Source: Pricia antarctica
Lineage (GTDB): Bacteria > Bacteroidota > Bacteroidia > Flavobacteriales > Flavobacteriaceae
Reading direction: 5' to 3'
DNA: 64,000 bases
Assembly: GCF_900101815.1 (NCBI RefSeq)
Contig: NZ_FNAO01000001.1
Location: 124,001 to 188,000 of the forward strand
The translations under genes and the position numbers were made by a program. Below are positions 53,497-62,878 of the stretch, one piece after another (positions within the stretch are counted from its first letter, which is position 1; every line of letters starts with the position of its first letter). The notes beneath the pieces were generated by a model that saw only the letters and a list, made by a program, of their open reading frames with translations, was not told where the DNA came from and made no database searches.

Positions 53497-54747
53497 TTAT
53501 TTGACGACCAATTGCAAGGTCTCTTTTCCGCGTTGTTCCAAAAGAATCTCATGTCCATTTTGCAGGGAGGTAATGGCCTTCTCGTCAAAATGACGGATGG
53601 TGTACAACGAGACCCCTTCTTCGCACACCACGTTGAAATGGCTTTTCAATAGCTGTAATAGTTCTTGCAACCTACCGAAACGGTTATCAACACAGACCGA
53701 AAAACTGATGGCGGAATTCTGGATCAGGTCGACCTTCATCTTGTGCTCGTGAAACAGTTTAAAAAGGGCACTGATACTATCTTCGACGATAAAAGAAAAA
53801 TCCAAGGAGGATAGTTTCATCAATACCTGGTTCTTTTTCACAATGAAACACGGCACCTTGGGCTCTATTCCGACACCCTTGCCTACAGTTGTTCCAGCGT
53901 CTTTCGGATGGATGAATGATTTCACGTGCAACGGTATCTCCTTTTGCTGTAACGGCTGAAGGGTCTTTGGATGGATTACCGAGGCGCCGTAAAAGGCCAA
54001 TTCAATGGCCTCGCGATACGATATATTATTCAGAAGTTGCGTTTCCTTAAAATATCTGGGATCGGCGTTCAATACGCCCGGCACATCCTTCCAAATGGTG
54101 ACGGAATCGGCATTCAGGCAGTAGGCCAGAATAGCGGCGGTATAATCAGATCCTTCGCGGCCAAGCGTAGTGGTAAAATTGTTCTCGTCACTACCCAAGA
54201 AGCCCTGGGTGATATTGAGTTTCTTGGTATCGATTCCTTGGGACACCCTTTCTTGTGTTTTATCCCAATTTACGGACACATCGCGATAACTGTCATCCGT
54301 TTTTATAAAGTCGCGAACGTCTAGCCAATTATTGGTGATACCGATCTCGGTCAGATAGGCACTTATAATGGTGGTGGCCACCAACTCGCCATAGCCAACA
54401 ACCTGATCGTACACAAAATTGTATTTAGGGGATTTGTTCCATGCCAAAAAACCCTGCACCTCATCGAAAAGACCTTTGACCCTTACATATATAGGATGGC
54501 CCGGATTTCCGAAAAGATCGGTCAGTATCGCATGGTGGTAATCGATTGTTTCCTGGAATACGGCCGGCAATTTCGCCTTATCCTCAAAATAGGTGTTTAC
54601 AACGGCCTCCATAGCATTGGTGGTCTTGCCCATGGCCGAAACGACCAATAGCGTGTTTTCATGACCTGTGTGGCGCAAAACTTCTACTACGTTTTTTATG
54701 CCTTCCGCATCTTTGACCGATGCGCCCCCAAACTTGAAAATCCTCAT
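53497..54747 (-). CDS. Aspartate kinase
   Basis: The protein has 416 residues from MRIFKFGGASV; an upstream in-frame ATG nine codons earlier adds a Lys-rich stretch and is rejected. The kinase domain begins with KFGGASV (KFGGTSV in most) and contains GREGSDYTAA and VTIWKDVPGVLNADPR. Two ACT-type regulatory domains lie at ~270-416. It phosphorylates aspartate at the start of lysine, threonine and methionine synthesis. It is monofunctional; no homoserine dehydrogenase domain follows. An R1 repeat lies just upstream, before the GNAT gene. Confidence 0.93.
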   Translation of the reverse strand: MRIFKFGGASVKDAEGIKNVVEVLRHTGHENTLLVVSAMGKTTNAMEAVVNTYFEDKAKLPAVFQETIDYHHAILTDLFGNPGHPIYVRVKGLFDEVQGFLAWNKSPKYNFVYDQVVGYGELVATTIISAYLTEIGITNNWLDVRDFIKTDDSYRDVSVNWDKTQERVSQGIDTKKLNITQGFLGSDENNFTTTLGREGSDYTAAILAYCLNADSVTIWKDVPGVLNADPRYFKETQLLNNISYREAIELAFYGASVIHPKTLQPLQQKEIPLHVKSFIHPKDAGTTVGKGVGIEPKVPCFIVKKNQVLMKLSSLDFSFIVEDSISALFKLFHEHKMKVDLIQNSAISFSVCVDNRFGRLQELLQLLKSHFNVVCEEGVSLYTIRHFDEKAITSLQNGHEILLEQRGKETLQLVVK

Positions 54748-54768
54748 AAAAAATCGTTTTTTTTTGTT

Positions 54769-54840
54769 CGACATCGCGAGCGAAGCGATGCAATTTGTTG
54801 AGCCTACTAGAAAGTTGGACAGATTGCTTTGCTGCGCTCT
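54769..54840. repeat. R1 palindromic repeat, both arms
   Basis: The left arm GACATCGCGAGCGAAGCGAT then GCAATTTGTTGAGCC, and the right arm GGACAGATTGCTTTGCTGCG then CTC, match the R1 unit at 33943 with substitutions. It lies between the aspartate kinase and GNAT genes. Confidence 0.65.
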
Positions 54841-54856
54841 AAATTTGCTGCTTTTT

Positions 54857-55348
54857 TCAATCTTTCCGATTGGTGTTTTCCAAAAAATTCTTTATCCCCG
54901 CCTCATCCAACTGCACTACATCCCAATCACGCATAACGTTTGCGCCCTTGCTCTCGTAGAATTTAATGGCCGAATCGTTCCAGTCCAAGACTTCCCAACA
55001 GATGCGTTTTACTGCCAATTGATGGCCATATTTGACCACTTCTGCCAACAAGGCGCTACCGAGTCCGCTGCCGCGCATCCTCTTGGTAACGATAAGATCT
55101 TCGAGATGTATAACCGGGCCTTTCCAAGTAGAATATCGCTCATAGATCAAGGCCATACCCACAATTTCACCATCAGATTCGCCGATGAAGCAGTGAAATA
55201 ATTTTCTAGCACCGAAACCATCCCTAATCAAATCATCGACAGTCACCTCAACCGCGTCTCCCTCTTTTTCATAGGTGGCCAATTCATGTACCAATCGTAA
55301 AACTTCGGGCATATCCCCTTCCTGTGAAGGTCGTATTGTAAATATCAT
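54857..55348 (-). CDS. GNAT-family N-acetyltransferase
   Basis: The protein has 163 residues, a single GNAT fold. The acetyl-CoA loop is TKRMRGSGLGSALL (~89-102). The preceding strand HLEDLIVT and the following EVLDWNDSAIKFYESKGA are the usual motif A/B neighbours, close to the spermidine acetyltransferase (SSAT-like) branch. Acceptor not determined. It is on the same strand as the aspartate kinase gene but separated from it by an R1 repeat. Confidence 0.9.
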   Translation of the reverse strand: MIFTIRPSQEGDMPEVLRLVHELATYEKEGDAVEVTVDDLIRDGFGARKLFHCFIGESDGEIVGMALIYERYSTWKGPVIHLEDLIVTKRMRGSGLGSALLAEVVKYGHQLAVKRICWEVLDWNDSAIKFYESKGANVMRDWDVVQLDEAGIKNFLENTNRKD

Positions 55349-55488
55349 AATTGTTACAAATAAAACACAAAGTTATAAATTTAAAAAATGAAAGCGGTGT
55401 AAAAGCTGAAAAGAGTAACAAAATAGCCGATATTTGTGTAAAGGCGAACATCAAAACGTATCGAATTCAGCCTTAACCAACGCTGCTT

Positions 55489-56499
55489 ATGAAAAGGAAA
55501 AAAAATGTCACTCTAGGTGAATTCATTATCGAAAACCAAAGTTCATTTGCCTATTCCACTGGTGAACTATCTAAATTGATCAATGCCATCCGACTGGCCG
55601 CAAAAGTCGTAAATCATGAGGTCAACAAAGCGGGGCTGGTCGATATCATCGGTGATGTCGGAGAAACCAATATTCAGGGCGAAGAGCAGCAAAAACTTGA
55701 TGTATTCGCGAATGACAAGTTCATTCAATCACTTAAGAACCGTGAAATTGTCTGTGGCATCGCATCCGAAGAATCCGAAGAATTTATTAGCATTAACAGC
55801 AACGACGAACGCAACCAAAATAAGTATGTGGTCTTGATCGATCCTCTTGATGGCTCTTCGAACATTGATGTCAACGTATCGGTAGGTACCATTTTTTCGG
55901 TGTATAGAAGGATAACCCCAGTGGGTACGCCCGTAACCCTGGAGGATTTTCTACAGCCCGGGAAAAATCAAGTCGCCGCAGGATATATCGTTTACGGCAC
56001 CTCGACCATGTTAGTGTATACAACGGGCGCCGGTGTTAACGGATTTACATTGAACCCGGCCATAGGTACCTTTTACCTTTCGCATCCCGACATGCAATTT
56101 CCGGAAACGGGCACCATTTATTCGGTAAACGAGGGTCATTATATCCATTTTCACCAAGGCGTGAAAGACTATATCAAATACTGCCAAAAGGAAGAGGAAG
56201 ACAGGCCCTACACCGCACGGTACATAGGTTCGCTGGTTTCGGATTTCCACAGGAACATGATTAAAGGGGGTATCTATATGTATCCTAAGAGTAGCGTTAC
56301 CGAAGAGGGGAAACTACGCTTATTGTACGAATGCAATCCGATGGCCTTCTTAGCGGAACAGGCAAACGGACTGGCTATCGGTGGGCGTAGCCGTATTTTG
56401 GATGTCGTGCCCACCGAACTTCACCAACGCATTCCCTTTTTCGTCGGTAGTAGGAAAATGGTGGAGAAACTACAGGAGTTTTTGGATAAATACCATTGA
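55489..56499 (+). CDS. fbp: Class I fructose-1,6-bisphosphatase
   Basis: The protein has 336 residues, the normal length. The metal and phosphate sites are clear: EESEEF (~93-98), [20 protein letters not shown] (~121-140), and the substrate-binding [20 protein letters not shown] and [15 protein letters not shown] stretches. It hydrolyses fructose 1,6-bisphosphate in gluconeogenesis. Monocistronic, with divergent GNAT gene upstream and convergent TerB gene downstream. Confidence 0.95.
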   Translation: MKRKKNVTLGEFIIENQSSFAYSTGELSKLINAIRLAAKVVNHEVNKAGLVDIIGDVGETNIQGEEQQKLDVFANDKFIQSLKNREIVCGIASEESEEFISINSNDERNQNKYVVLIDPLDGSSNIDVNVSVGTIFSVYRRITPVGTPVTLEDFLQPGKNQVAAGYIVYGTSTMLVYTTGAGVNGFTLNPAIGTFYLSHPDMQFPETGTIYSVNEGHYIHFHQGVKDYIKYCQKEEEDRPYTARYIGSLVSDFHRNMIKGGIYMYPKSSVTEEGKLRLLYECNPMAFLAEQANGLAIGGRSRILDVVPTELHQRIPFFVGSRKMVEKLQEFLDKYH

Positions 56500-56615
56500 G
56501 GTTAAAATTCCAAAAAAAATTAGGGATAATGCGGTATAGTATATGGCATAGCGCCCCTATTTTACCGATTACTGTTTAATGTAAACTGCACCTGATGACC
56601 GTCTCAAGTCACCGC

Positions 56616-57038
56616 TCACTTTTTAAGTAGATACAGATAATCATCGAAGTCGATCCGGCCGCTAAAAATAACGACCGACCGCTGAATGATATCATCGGCC
56701 TTATCGCTAGAAAAGCCCAGCCCGATGGCATATTTCTTCAACAGTACCATTTCTTCAATATCGATCTCATGGTCCGAAAAAATAATCCGGAACAGGTCGA
56801 ACAGGCGTTCCAACCGCCTTTCGGCAGAATTGGGCGGATCGATGGGATATTTATTCTCCGTACGCATGACCTCTTCATATTCCGAATCGGTAATATCCAA
56901 CTTGTTGGCAAAACTATCCAACATCTTTTTTTCCCTGTCACTTACTTCGCCATCGACCGACGCCAATGTAGCGATAGCCGCAAAATGGGCCAAATTTCTT
57001 CTATGCTCACCACTCGTATACAAATCCGAAAAACCCAT
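56616..57038 (-). CDS. TerB-family protein
   Basis: The protein has 140 residues and is an all-helical TerB-like domain with paired acidic clusters (ATLASVDGEVSDREKKML and FRIIFSDHEIDIEEMVLL), which in TerB bind Ca2+ or other divalent ions. No other ter genes are nearby, so tellurite resistance should not be inferred. Soluble, without signal peptide. Divergent from the exonuclease gene with 100 bp between them. Confidence 0.8.
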   Translation of the reverse strand: MGFSDLYTSGEHRRNLAHFAAIATLASVDGEVSDREKKMLDSFANKLDITDSEYEEVMRTENKYPIDPPNSAERRLERLFDLFRIIFSDHEIDIEEMVLLKKYAIGLGFSSDKADDIIQRSVVIFSGRIDFDDYLYLLKK

Positions 57039-57138
57039 ATTTTAAATTTTTAAGAGAACAAATATAATTTTTTTAGAGGTCATATTTTGTCTTCACCGCA
57101 ACTTTGTTTTCCAGTCAAATTCGTATTTTCACAAAGCT

Positions 57139-58182
57139 ATGAAAAAACCACTTCTCGAATTTACTGGCAAGGGTATATATTGCAGTGCCGCCGATGTGTA
57201 TTTAGACCCTTGGAAACCTGTAGATAAGGCTATTATCTCACACGGCCACGCCGATCACAGTCGATGGGGTCATAAGCACTACATCACCCATCATAGGAAT
57301 GTGCCGATAATTTCACACCGTTTGGGAGATATCAATGTCACCGGAAAAGAATGGGACGAAACCTTCGCCATAAATAATGTGAAATTTTCTCTGCATCCGG
57401 CGGGGCATATCATCGCCTCTTCACAGATCAGGGTAGAACATAAAGGCGAAGTCTGGGTATTTACCGGGGATTATAAAACGGAGAATGACGGTATCTCAAC
57501 TCCCTATGAGGTCGTGAAATGTCACACTTTCATTACCGAATGTACCTTCGGATTGCCCGCCTTCAAATGGACCCCACAAAAAGAAGTTTTCAAGGATATC
57601 AACCAATGGTGGGCCGAGAATCAGGCCGAAAATAAAACGTCTGTACTCTTTGGATATTCCTTGGGAAAAGCCCAACGGCTACTGAAATATTTGGATACGG
57701 ATATTGGAAAAATTTACACGCACGGTGCCATTGAGAATATGACCGAGGTACTTCGGCCACTGGTCGACTTCCCTAAAACCACGCTCATTACCAAGGACAC
57801 CAAGAAAGAGGAACTTTTGGGCAACGTTGTTCTTGCTCCGCCCAGTGCGCACGGTAGCCCGTGGATACGAAAAATGGTGCCCTATGTCACAGCGTCCGCA
57901 AGCGGATGGATGACGTTTCGCGGAGCCCGCCGCCGCCGCGCGATCGACAAAGGTTTCGTTTTGAGCGATCATTGCGATTGGGACGGACTGCTGGAAAGCA
58001 TCAAAGCGACGGGCGCCGAAAAGATTATCTGCACCCATGGGTATTCGGATATTTTTTCGAGGTATTTGCGGGAACAGGGACATGATGCTCGAACGGAAGA
58101 GACCCAGTACGGGGAAGAAGAAGATGCAGGGTCTAAGAAAGATGAATTCGCTCCGGTGTTTTCTGAAGGCGAAGCAAAGTAA
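57139..58182 (+). CDS. Ligase-associated DNA exonuclease (metallo-beta-lactamase / beta-CASP)
   Basis: The protein has 347 residues. The metal site is ISHGHADHSRWG (HxHxDH), with further ligands in HPAGHI, FTGDYK and LSDHCDW. It belongs to the SNM1/beta-CASP-like exonucleases that recur next to an ATP-dependent ligase and an Lhr-like helicase in a predicted repair cassette. It is the first of four such genes here. The last ~25 residues are acidic and end EGEAK. Those codons, with the TAA, lie in a sequence (GGCGAAGCAAAGTAATC) that matches the R1 repeat, so the tail may be repeat-derived. Confidence 0.9.
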   Translation: MKKPLLEFTGKGIYCSAADVYLDPWKPVDKAIISHGHADHSRWGHKHYITHHRNVPIISHRLGDINVTGKEWDETFAINNVKFSLHPAGHIIASSQIRVEHKGEVWVFTGDYKTENDGISTPYEVVKCHTFITECTFGLPAFKWTPQKEVFKDINQWWAENQAENKTSVLFGYSLGKAQRLLKYLDTDIGKIYTHGAIENMTEVLRPLVDFPKTTLITKDTKKEELLGNVVLAPPSAHGSPWIRKMVPYVTASASGWMTFRGARRRRAIDKGFVLSDHCDWDGLLESIKATGAEKIICTHGYSDIFSRYLREQGHDARTEETQYGEEEDAGSKKDEFAPVFSEGEAK

Positions 58183-58352
58183 TCGTCCTTGAGGGGTCGC
58201 ACAATGAACATAATAAATAGCAGAAGCGGGTTCGACACATTGTCTGGCTTAAAAACGGACAGTCCGCGGTTTTTTTGACAAAGAATAAGGTCTAAAAATG
58301 ATTAAACAGCGGGAGCGGGTTCGACAGATGGCCGCGCTATACTTGCAATGAC
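58168..58352. repeat. R1-like ends and a 13-bp direct repeat between exonuclease and ligase genes
   Basis: The left end GGCGAAGCAAAGTAATC (58168-58184) overlaps the exonuclease stop. The right end CTTGCAATGAC (58342-58352) resembles the R1 terminus. In between AGCGGGTTCGACA occurs exactly twice (58225-58237, 58314-58326). AAAAACGGACAGTCCGCGG then T6 at 58251-58275 could be a weak terminator. Confidence 0.45.
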
Positions 58353-58358
58353 CATGAG

Positions 58359-60125
58359 ATGAAACATTTTGCACAACTTATAAAAGCGCTAGATAGCACC
58401 AATAAAACCAATATTAAGGTCCAGGCGCTGACGGATTATTTCAAAATTGCCGGTGATACCGATAAGGTGTGGACTATCGCCATTCTTTCGCACCGGCGCC
58501 CGCCAAGGCCCGTGAACACGACCCTGTTGCGCGAGTGGGCTTCTGAATTTTCTAATATTCCCCTGTGGCTTTTTGAAGAGAGCTATCACATTGTGGGCGA
58601 TCTTGCCGAAACGATTGCACTGGTCATTCCTGCCGACCCGGCATCTACAGAAAAGAGTCTTACCCAGTTCTTGGAGGAAATGATCGCCCTCAAAAAAAAA
58701 CCGGATGACGAGAAAAAAGCCTATCTCTACGAAAACTGGAAAGTGCTCGATTACTACGAACGTTTCGTTTTCACCAAGCTGATTACAGGCAGTTTCCGTA
58801 TCGGGGTCAGCCAAAAGCTGATGACGCGCGCTTTGGCAAAGGCCACCGAAATCGATGAGGATATTTTGGCCTATAAACTGATGGGCAATTGGAACCCCGA
58901 TACAATTTCCTTTCAGGATCTGATTTTGGAGGAAAACGAGAGCGATTATCTTTCCAAACCCTATCCTTTTTATTTGGCCTATGCCATCGAAGGCGAAGTA
59001 GATGATTTAGGGGATGTCAACGATTGGTCCGCAGAGCATAAATGGGACGGTATCCGCTCGCAGGTCATCCTTAGAAACGATGAAATCTTTGTCTGGAGCC
59101 GTGGGGAGGAGCTCGTAACTGACAAATATCCTGAATTTGATGCATTTATCGGTATTATCCCCAATGGCACGGTCATCGACGGCGAAATATTGCCTTATCC
59201 AAAAGGTGAAATCGGAACATTTAACGACCTGCAGAAACGAATCGGCAGAAAAACGGTCTCTAAAAATTTATTGGCAAAAGTTCCCGTGATTCTGAAAGCC
59301 TACGATTTGCTGGAATGGGAAGGGGAAGATATTCGGGAGATGGCATTTATCGAACGCAGGGAATTACTGCAAAAACTATTTTACTCGGTCACCGAGCCTT
59401 CCTCATCTGCTAGCAGGCGGAGCTCTACTAATGTCGAATCGGGTCCTACGATTACGTCTGAACCAAATCCAAGGCAGTCGGCCGGTCGGTCAGCTAGTGA
59501 CCTTGTATCGAGCCGACAGGCCAGGAACGCAGACATAGTCGAGAATCTTAGTCCGAGCGCAGCCGAGATACCCCTTCACCTCTCCGAAACCGTACATTTT
59601 ACCTCGTGGGAAGAAGCTGTCAAAGAGCGTGAACGCTCACGGGAAGTCCACAGCGAGGGCCTAATGCTAAAGCGCAAGGACTCTCCCTATCTCGTCGGAC
59701 GTAAAAAAGGCGACTGGTGGAAATGGAAGGTCGAACCCCTGACCATCGACGCCGTGCTCACCTATGCCATGCGCGGACATGGAAGGCGCAGCAACCTGTT
59801 CACAGATTACACCTTCGCCCTTTGGGATGAAAAGGAAGACGGCGAAAAGGAATTGGTCACCTTCGCCAAGGCGTACTCCGGACTTACCGATGCCGAATTC
59901 CGAAAAGTGGACAATTGGATCAAGAAGAATACCTTGGAACGTTTTGGGCCGGTACGGTCGGTGACCCCTCATCATGTGTTCGAAATCGCCTTTGAAGGCA
60001 TTGCGCTATCGAAACGGCATAAAAGTGGCGTGGCCACAAGGTTTCCAAGAATACTGAGATGGCGTCAGGATAAAAAAATCGAGGAGGCCAATACGCTTTC
60101 GGATCTTAAGGATTTGATTGTTTGA
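58359..60125 (+). CDS. ATP-dependent DNA ligase of the ligase-associated repair cassette
   Basis: The protein has 588 residues; relatives are ~530. The DNA-binding domain is ~1-200. The nucleotidyltransferase core has motif I EHKWDGIRSQ (catalytic Lys ~229), motif III KAYDLLEWEG, motif IV EGLMLKRKD and motif V WWKWKVEPLT. The OB-fold follows to ~575. Between motif IIIa (ERRELLQKLFY) and the strand PLHLSETV, residues ~343-403 are an insertion of low-complexity Ser/Arg/Asn/Ala sequence. It is encoded by repeat-like DNA (separate entry) and has no counterpart I know of in the family. It is in frame and all ligase motifs are intact, so the enzyme may still work. Confidence 0.92.
   Translation: MKHFAQLIKALDSTNKTNIKVQALTDYFKIAGDTDKVWTIAILSHRRPPRPVNTTLLREWASEFSNIPLWLFEESYHIVGDLAETIALVIPADPASTEKSLTQFLEEMIALKKKPDDEKKAYLYENWKVLDYYERFVFTKLITGSFRIGVSQKLMTRALAKATEIDEDILAYKLMGNWNPDTISFQDLILEENESDYLSKPYPFYLAYAIEGEVDDLGDVNDWSAEHKWDGIRSQVILRNDEIFVWSRGEELVTDKYPEFDAFIGIIPNGTVIDGEILPYPKGEIGTFNDLQKRIGRKTVSKNLLAKVPVILKAYDLLEWEGEDIREMAFIERRELLQKLFYSVTEPSSSASRRSSTNVESGPTITSEPNPRQSAGRSASDLVSSRQARNADIVENLSPSAAEIPLHLSETVHFTSWEEAVKERERSREVHSEGLMLKRKDSPYLVGRKKGDWWKWKVEPLTIDAVLTYAMRGHGRRSNLFTDYTFALWDEKEDGEKELVTFAKAYSGLTDAEFRKVDNWIKKNTLERFGPVRSVTPHHVFEIAFEGIALSKRHKSGVATRFPRILRWRQDKKIEEANTLSDLKDLIV
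59385..59567. repeat. Repeat-like in-frame insertion inside the DNA ligase gene
   Basis: About 183 bp (61 codons) read SVTEPSSSASRRSSTNVESG and onward and break the ligase fold between motifs IIIa and IV. The DNA has words of dispersed flavobacterial repeats: GGTCACCGAGC at the left end, TATCGAGCCGACAGGCC in the middle and GTCCGAGCGCAGCCGAGATA at the right end (partly inverted, CCGAG…CTCGG). It contains no stop in the ligase frame. The boundaries are estimates from where ligase motifs resume. Confidence 0.65.
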
Positions 60126-60208
60126 AAGTGGTGACAAAGGGAAAATAGGTAATGGCCAAATGATGCAATGGTTCCTTTCTCTAGCAAGGGAAGTAGCCAA
60201 AATTATTT

Positions 60209-62677
60209 ATGAACAGAGACGAACTTTACAAAATAGCCGAAGCTTGGTTCCAGCAGCAAGACTGGAAACCTTTCAAGTTCCAAAAAGACACTTGGAAGGC
60301 CTTTTTGCAGGGTAAGCATGGGCTGCTGAATGCGCCCACTGGCAGCGGTAAGACCTATGCGCTGTGGTTTCCGATTGTGTTGAACTACATAAAGAACAAT
60401 CCCGGGTACAAAACCAATTATCAAAAAGGACTGAAGGCAGTCTGGATTACGCCACTACGCGCCTTGTCCCAAGAAATCCGACAATCCGCTGAAAGGGTCA
60501 CGGCCGATCTGGGCACCCAGATGACCGTGGGTATCCGAACGGGGGACACATCGACAAAAGAAAGGACGCGAATGAAAAAACAGATGCCCGACCTGTTGAT
60601 TACCACGCCCGAAAGTCTACAATTATTGCTGGCATCAAAAGGCTACGATAAAGTTTTCAAGCACTGCTCCGCCATTGTGGTCGACGAATGGCACGAGCTT
60701 TTGGGCACCAAGCGCGGGGTGCAGATGGAATTGGCATTATCCCGGATAAAAACGGTTTCCAAAGACCTTCGTATTTGGGGAATTTCCGCCACTATCGGCA
60801 ATCTAGAACAGGCTCGGGAAGTGCTTTTAGGGCCCGACACCCTAGCCTTTGAAAATTCAGTATTGATCAAGGCAAACCTCAAGAAAAAAATTACGGTCCG
60901 GAGTATTATTCCCGAAAAAATGGAAACCTTCCCGTGGCGGGGGCATTTGGGATTGCATTTACTGGAATATGTAGTCCCGATAATCAATACTAGCAAAACG
61001 ACCCTGCTGTTTACGAACACTCGCAGCCAATGCGAGATATGGTTTCAGAAAATCTTGGAAAAACATCCGGAATACGCCGGCGATATCGCCATGCACCACG
61101 GTAGTATCAATAAAGAGACCCGCAATTGGGTGGAACAGGCCATTAGAAACGAAAGTCTCAAAGCAGTGGTCTGTACCTCTAGTCTGGATTTAGGCGTCGA
61201 TTTTGCCCCCGTGGAAACCGTCGTGCAAATCGGCGGTCCGAAGGGGGTGGCCCGATTTTTACAACGCGCAGGGCGAAGCGGGCATCAACCGGGCAAGGAA
61301 AGTGTTATCCATTTTCTACCTACCCATGCCATGGAACTTATCGAGGCATCCGCCTTGCAAAAAGCGGTCACGCACAACACGGTAGAAGATAGACTACCGT
61401 ATCTCAACAGTTTCGACGTACTGCTACAATACCTGACCACGCTCGCCGTTTCAGACGGGTTTTATCCCAAAGACATCTTACCGGAAATCAGACAGACCTT
61501 CTGCTATCAGGCCATTTCAGAAAATCAATGGCAATGGTTGCTCAACTTCTTGGTCATGGGTAGCCAAAGCCTGCAGACCTATGATGAATACAAAAAAATA
61601 GAGGTCGAAGACGACGGCAGATTCAAGGTCAACAACCGTGGTATCGCCATGCGGCATAGGTTTCAGATAGGAACCATCGTAGGAAATGCCCACCTTTCAG
61701 TCAAATATCAAAGTGGTGGGTATATCGGCTCCATCGAAGAGTTTTTCATTTCAAAATTGAACCGGGGCGATGTGTTCACCTTTGCGGGAAGAAATCTGGA
61801 ATTCATCCGTATCAAAGACATGCAGGTACATGTAAAGAATTCCAAAAAGAAGACACGTAGAGTGCCGAGTTGGGCCGGTGGCCGCATGACGCTTTCCGCC
61901 CAGATGTCGGAACTCTTACGGAACGAATTATACACGGCCAATCAGGCTACAGCAGGGCAATCCAAAGAAATCAAGTCCCTGAACGATTTGTTCAAAAGGC
62001 AGCGACGAGAAAGTATTGTGCCCAATACGGACGAATTTCTGATAGAAACTTTTAAGACCCGCGACGGCCACCATCATATCTTTTATCCGTTCGAAGGCCG
62101 TTTTGTACATGAGGCTATGGGCAGTTTGCTGGGCTATCGCATCAGTCTGCTTTCACCGATCACCTTTTCATTGGCCTTTAACGATTATGGTTTCGAATTG
62201 CTTTCCGACCAAATAATCGATATCCAACAGGTCATCGACAACAATCTATTCTCTACCGACTACATGTCAGATGACCTGTACAAAAGTCTAAACGCAACCG
62301 AAATGGCCCGCAGAAAGTTCCGTGACATTGCGGTCATCAGCGGCATGGTCTTTACCGGCTACCCCAATAAAGGGATTAAAATGAAGCACCTACAAAGCAA
62401 CTCGCAACTACTATTCGATGTTTTTCGGGATTATGAACCTGACAACCTACTCTATCAACAGGCGTTTCGCGAAACTTTTGAACATCAACTCGAAGAGGGT
62501 CGTTTACGATTGGCACTCGAACGTATCGCCACGCAGGAAATCGTTTGGAAACCCTGTGAAAAACCGACGCCCTTTTCCTTTCCGTTGATTACAGACCGTA
62601 TGAGCCGTGAAAAACTTTCGAGCGAAAAACTGGAAGATCGGATCAAAAAGATGGCGGCGATTTTGATGCGAAAATGA
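60209..62677 (+). CDS. Ligase-associated DEXH-box helicase (Lhr-like)
   Basis: The protein has 822 residues. RecA1 has Walker A NAPTGSGKT (~40-48), motif Ib region TTPESLQLL and the DEVH-like box VVDEWHELLG (~154-163). RecA2 has VCTSSLDLGVDFAPVE and QRAGRSGHQPG (motif VI). The C-terminal ~400 residues carry the winged-helix and Lhr-core/DUF4910-like parts (HLSVKYQSGGYIGSIEEFF, VPSWAGGRMTLSAQ). It is a superfamily 2 helicase predicted to unwind DNA together with the ligase and nucleases of the cassette. It starts 83 bp after the ligase. Confidence 0.92.
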   Translation: MNRDELYKIAEAWFQQQDWKPFKFQKDTWKAFLQGKHGLLNAPTGSGKTYALWFPIVLNYIKNNPGYKTNYQKGLKAVWITPLRALSQEIRQSAERVTADLGTQMTVGIRTGDTSTKERTRMKKQMPDLLITTPESLQLLLASKGYDKVFKHCSAIVVDEWHELLGTKRGVQMELALSRIKTVSKDLRIWGISATIGNLEQAREVLLGPDTLAFENSVLIKANLKKKITVRSIIPEKMETFPWRGHLGLHLLEYVVPIINTSKTTLLFTNTRSQCEIWFQKILEKHPEYAGDIAMHHGSINKETRNWVEQAIRNESLKAVVCTSSLDLGVDFAPVETVVQIGGPKGVARFLQRAGRSGHQPGKESVIHFLPTHAMELIEASALQKAVTHNTVEDRLPYLNSFDVLLQYLTTLAVSDGFYPKDILPEIRQTFCYQAISENQWQWLLNFLVMGSQSLQTYDEYKKIEVEDDGRFKVNNRGIAMRHRFQIGTIVGNAHLSVKYQSGGYIGSIEEFFISKLNRGDVFTFAGRNLEFIRIKDMQVHVKNSKKKTRRVPSWAGGRMTLSAQMSELLRNELYTANQATAGQSKEIKSLNDLFKRQRRESIVPNTDEFLIETFKTRDGHHHIFYPFEGRFVHEAMGSLLGYRISLLSPITFSLAFNDYGFELLSDQIIDIQQVIDNNLFSTDYMSDDLYKSLNATEMARRKFRDIAVISGMVFTGYPNKGIKMKHLQSNSQLLFDVFRDYEPDNLLYQQAFRETFEHQLEEGRLRLALERIATQEIVWKPCEKPTPFSFPLITDRMSREKLSSEKLEDRIKKMAAILMRK

Positions 62678-62864
62678 AGTTCCTACCCGATAACATGGTC
62701 CCAATAAAAAACGTCTGGTTTTTGTGATTTCATTTCCCCCTTACTCCCGAAACTTCTGGATTACAATTTTGAACCGCTGCTAAAGCAATGCATAAAAATT
62801 TTGCTTTGGCAAGGCAATAAAAAGTTTCCCAAAATTTCCGAATTTCTAAATGGTATGAGTATAG

Positions 62865-62872
62865 TACCTTTG
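62865..62872 (+). promoter_or_regulatory. -7 box just before the PdeM gene
   Basis: TACCTTTG exactly matches TAnnTTTG but ends only 6 bp before the preferred ATG at 62879, so transcripts would be nearly leaderless. No TTG is seen at -33, so it may be fortuitous. Confidence 0.35.
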
Positions 62873-62878
62873 ACATCC

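Noticed and set aside
56616-57038. Tellurite resistance operon
   Set aside because: Only a lone TerB-like gene is present, with no terZ, terA, terC, terD or terE relatives nearby.
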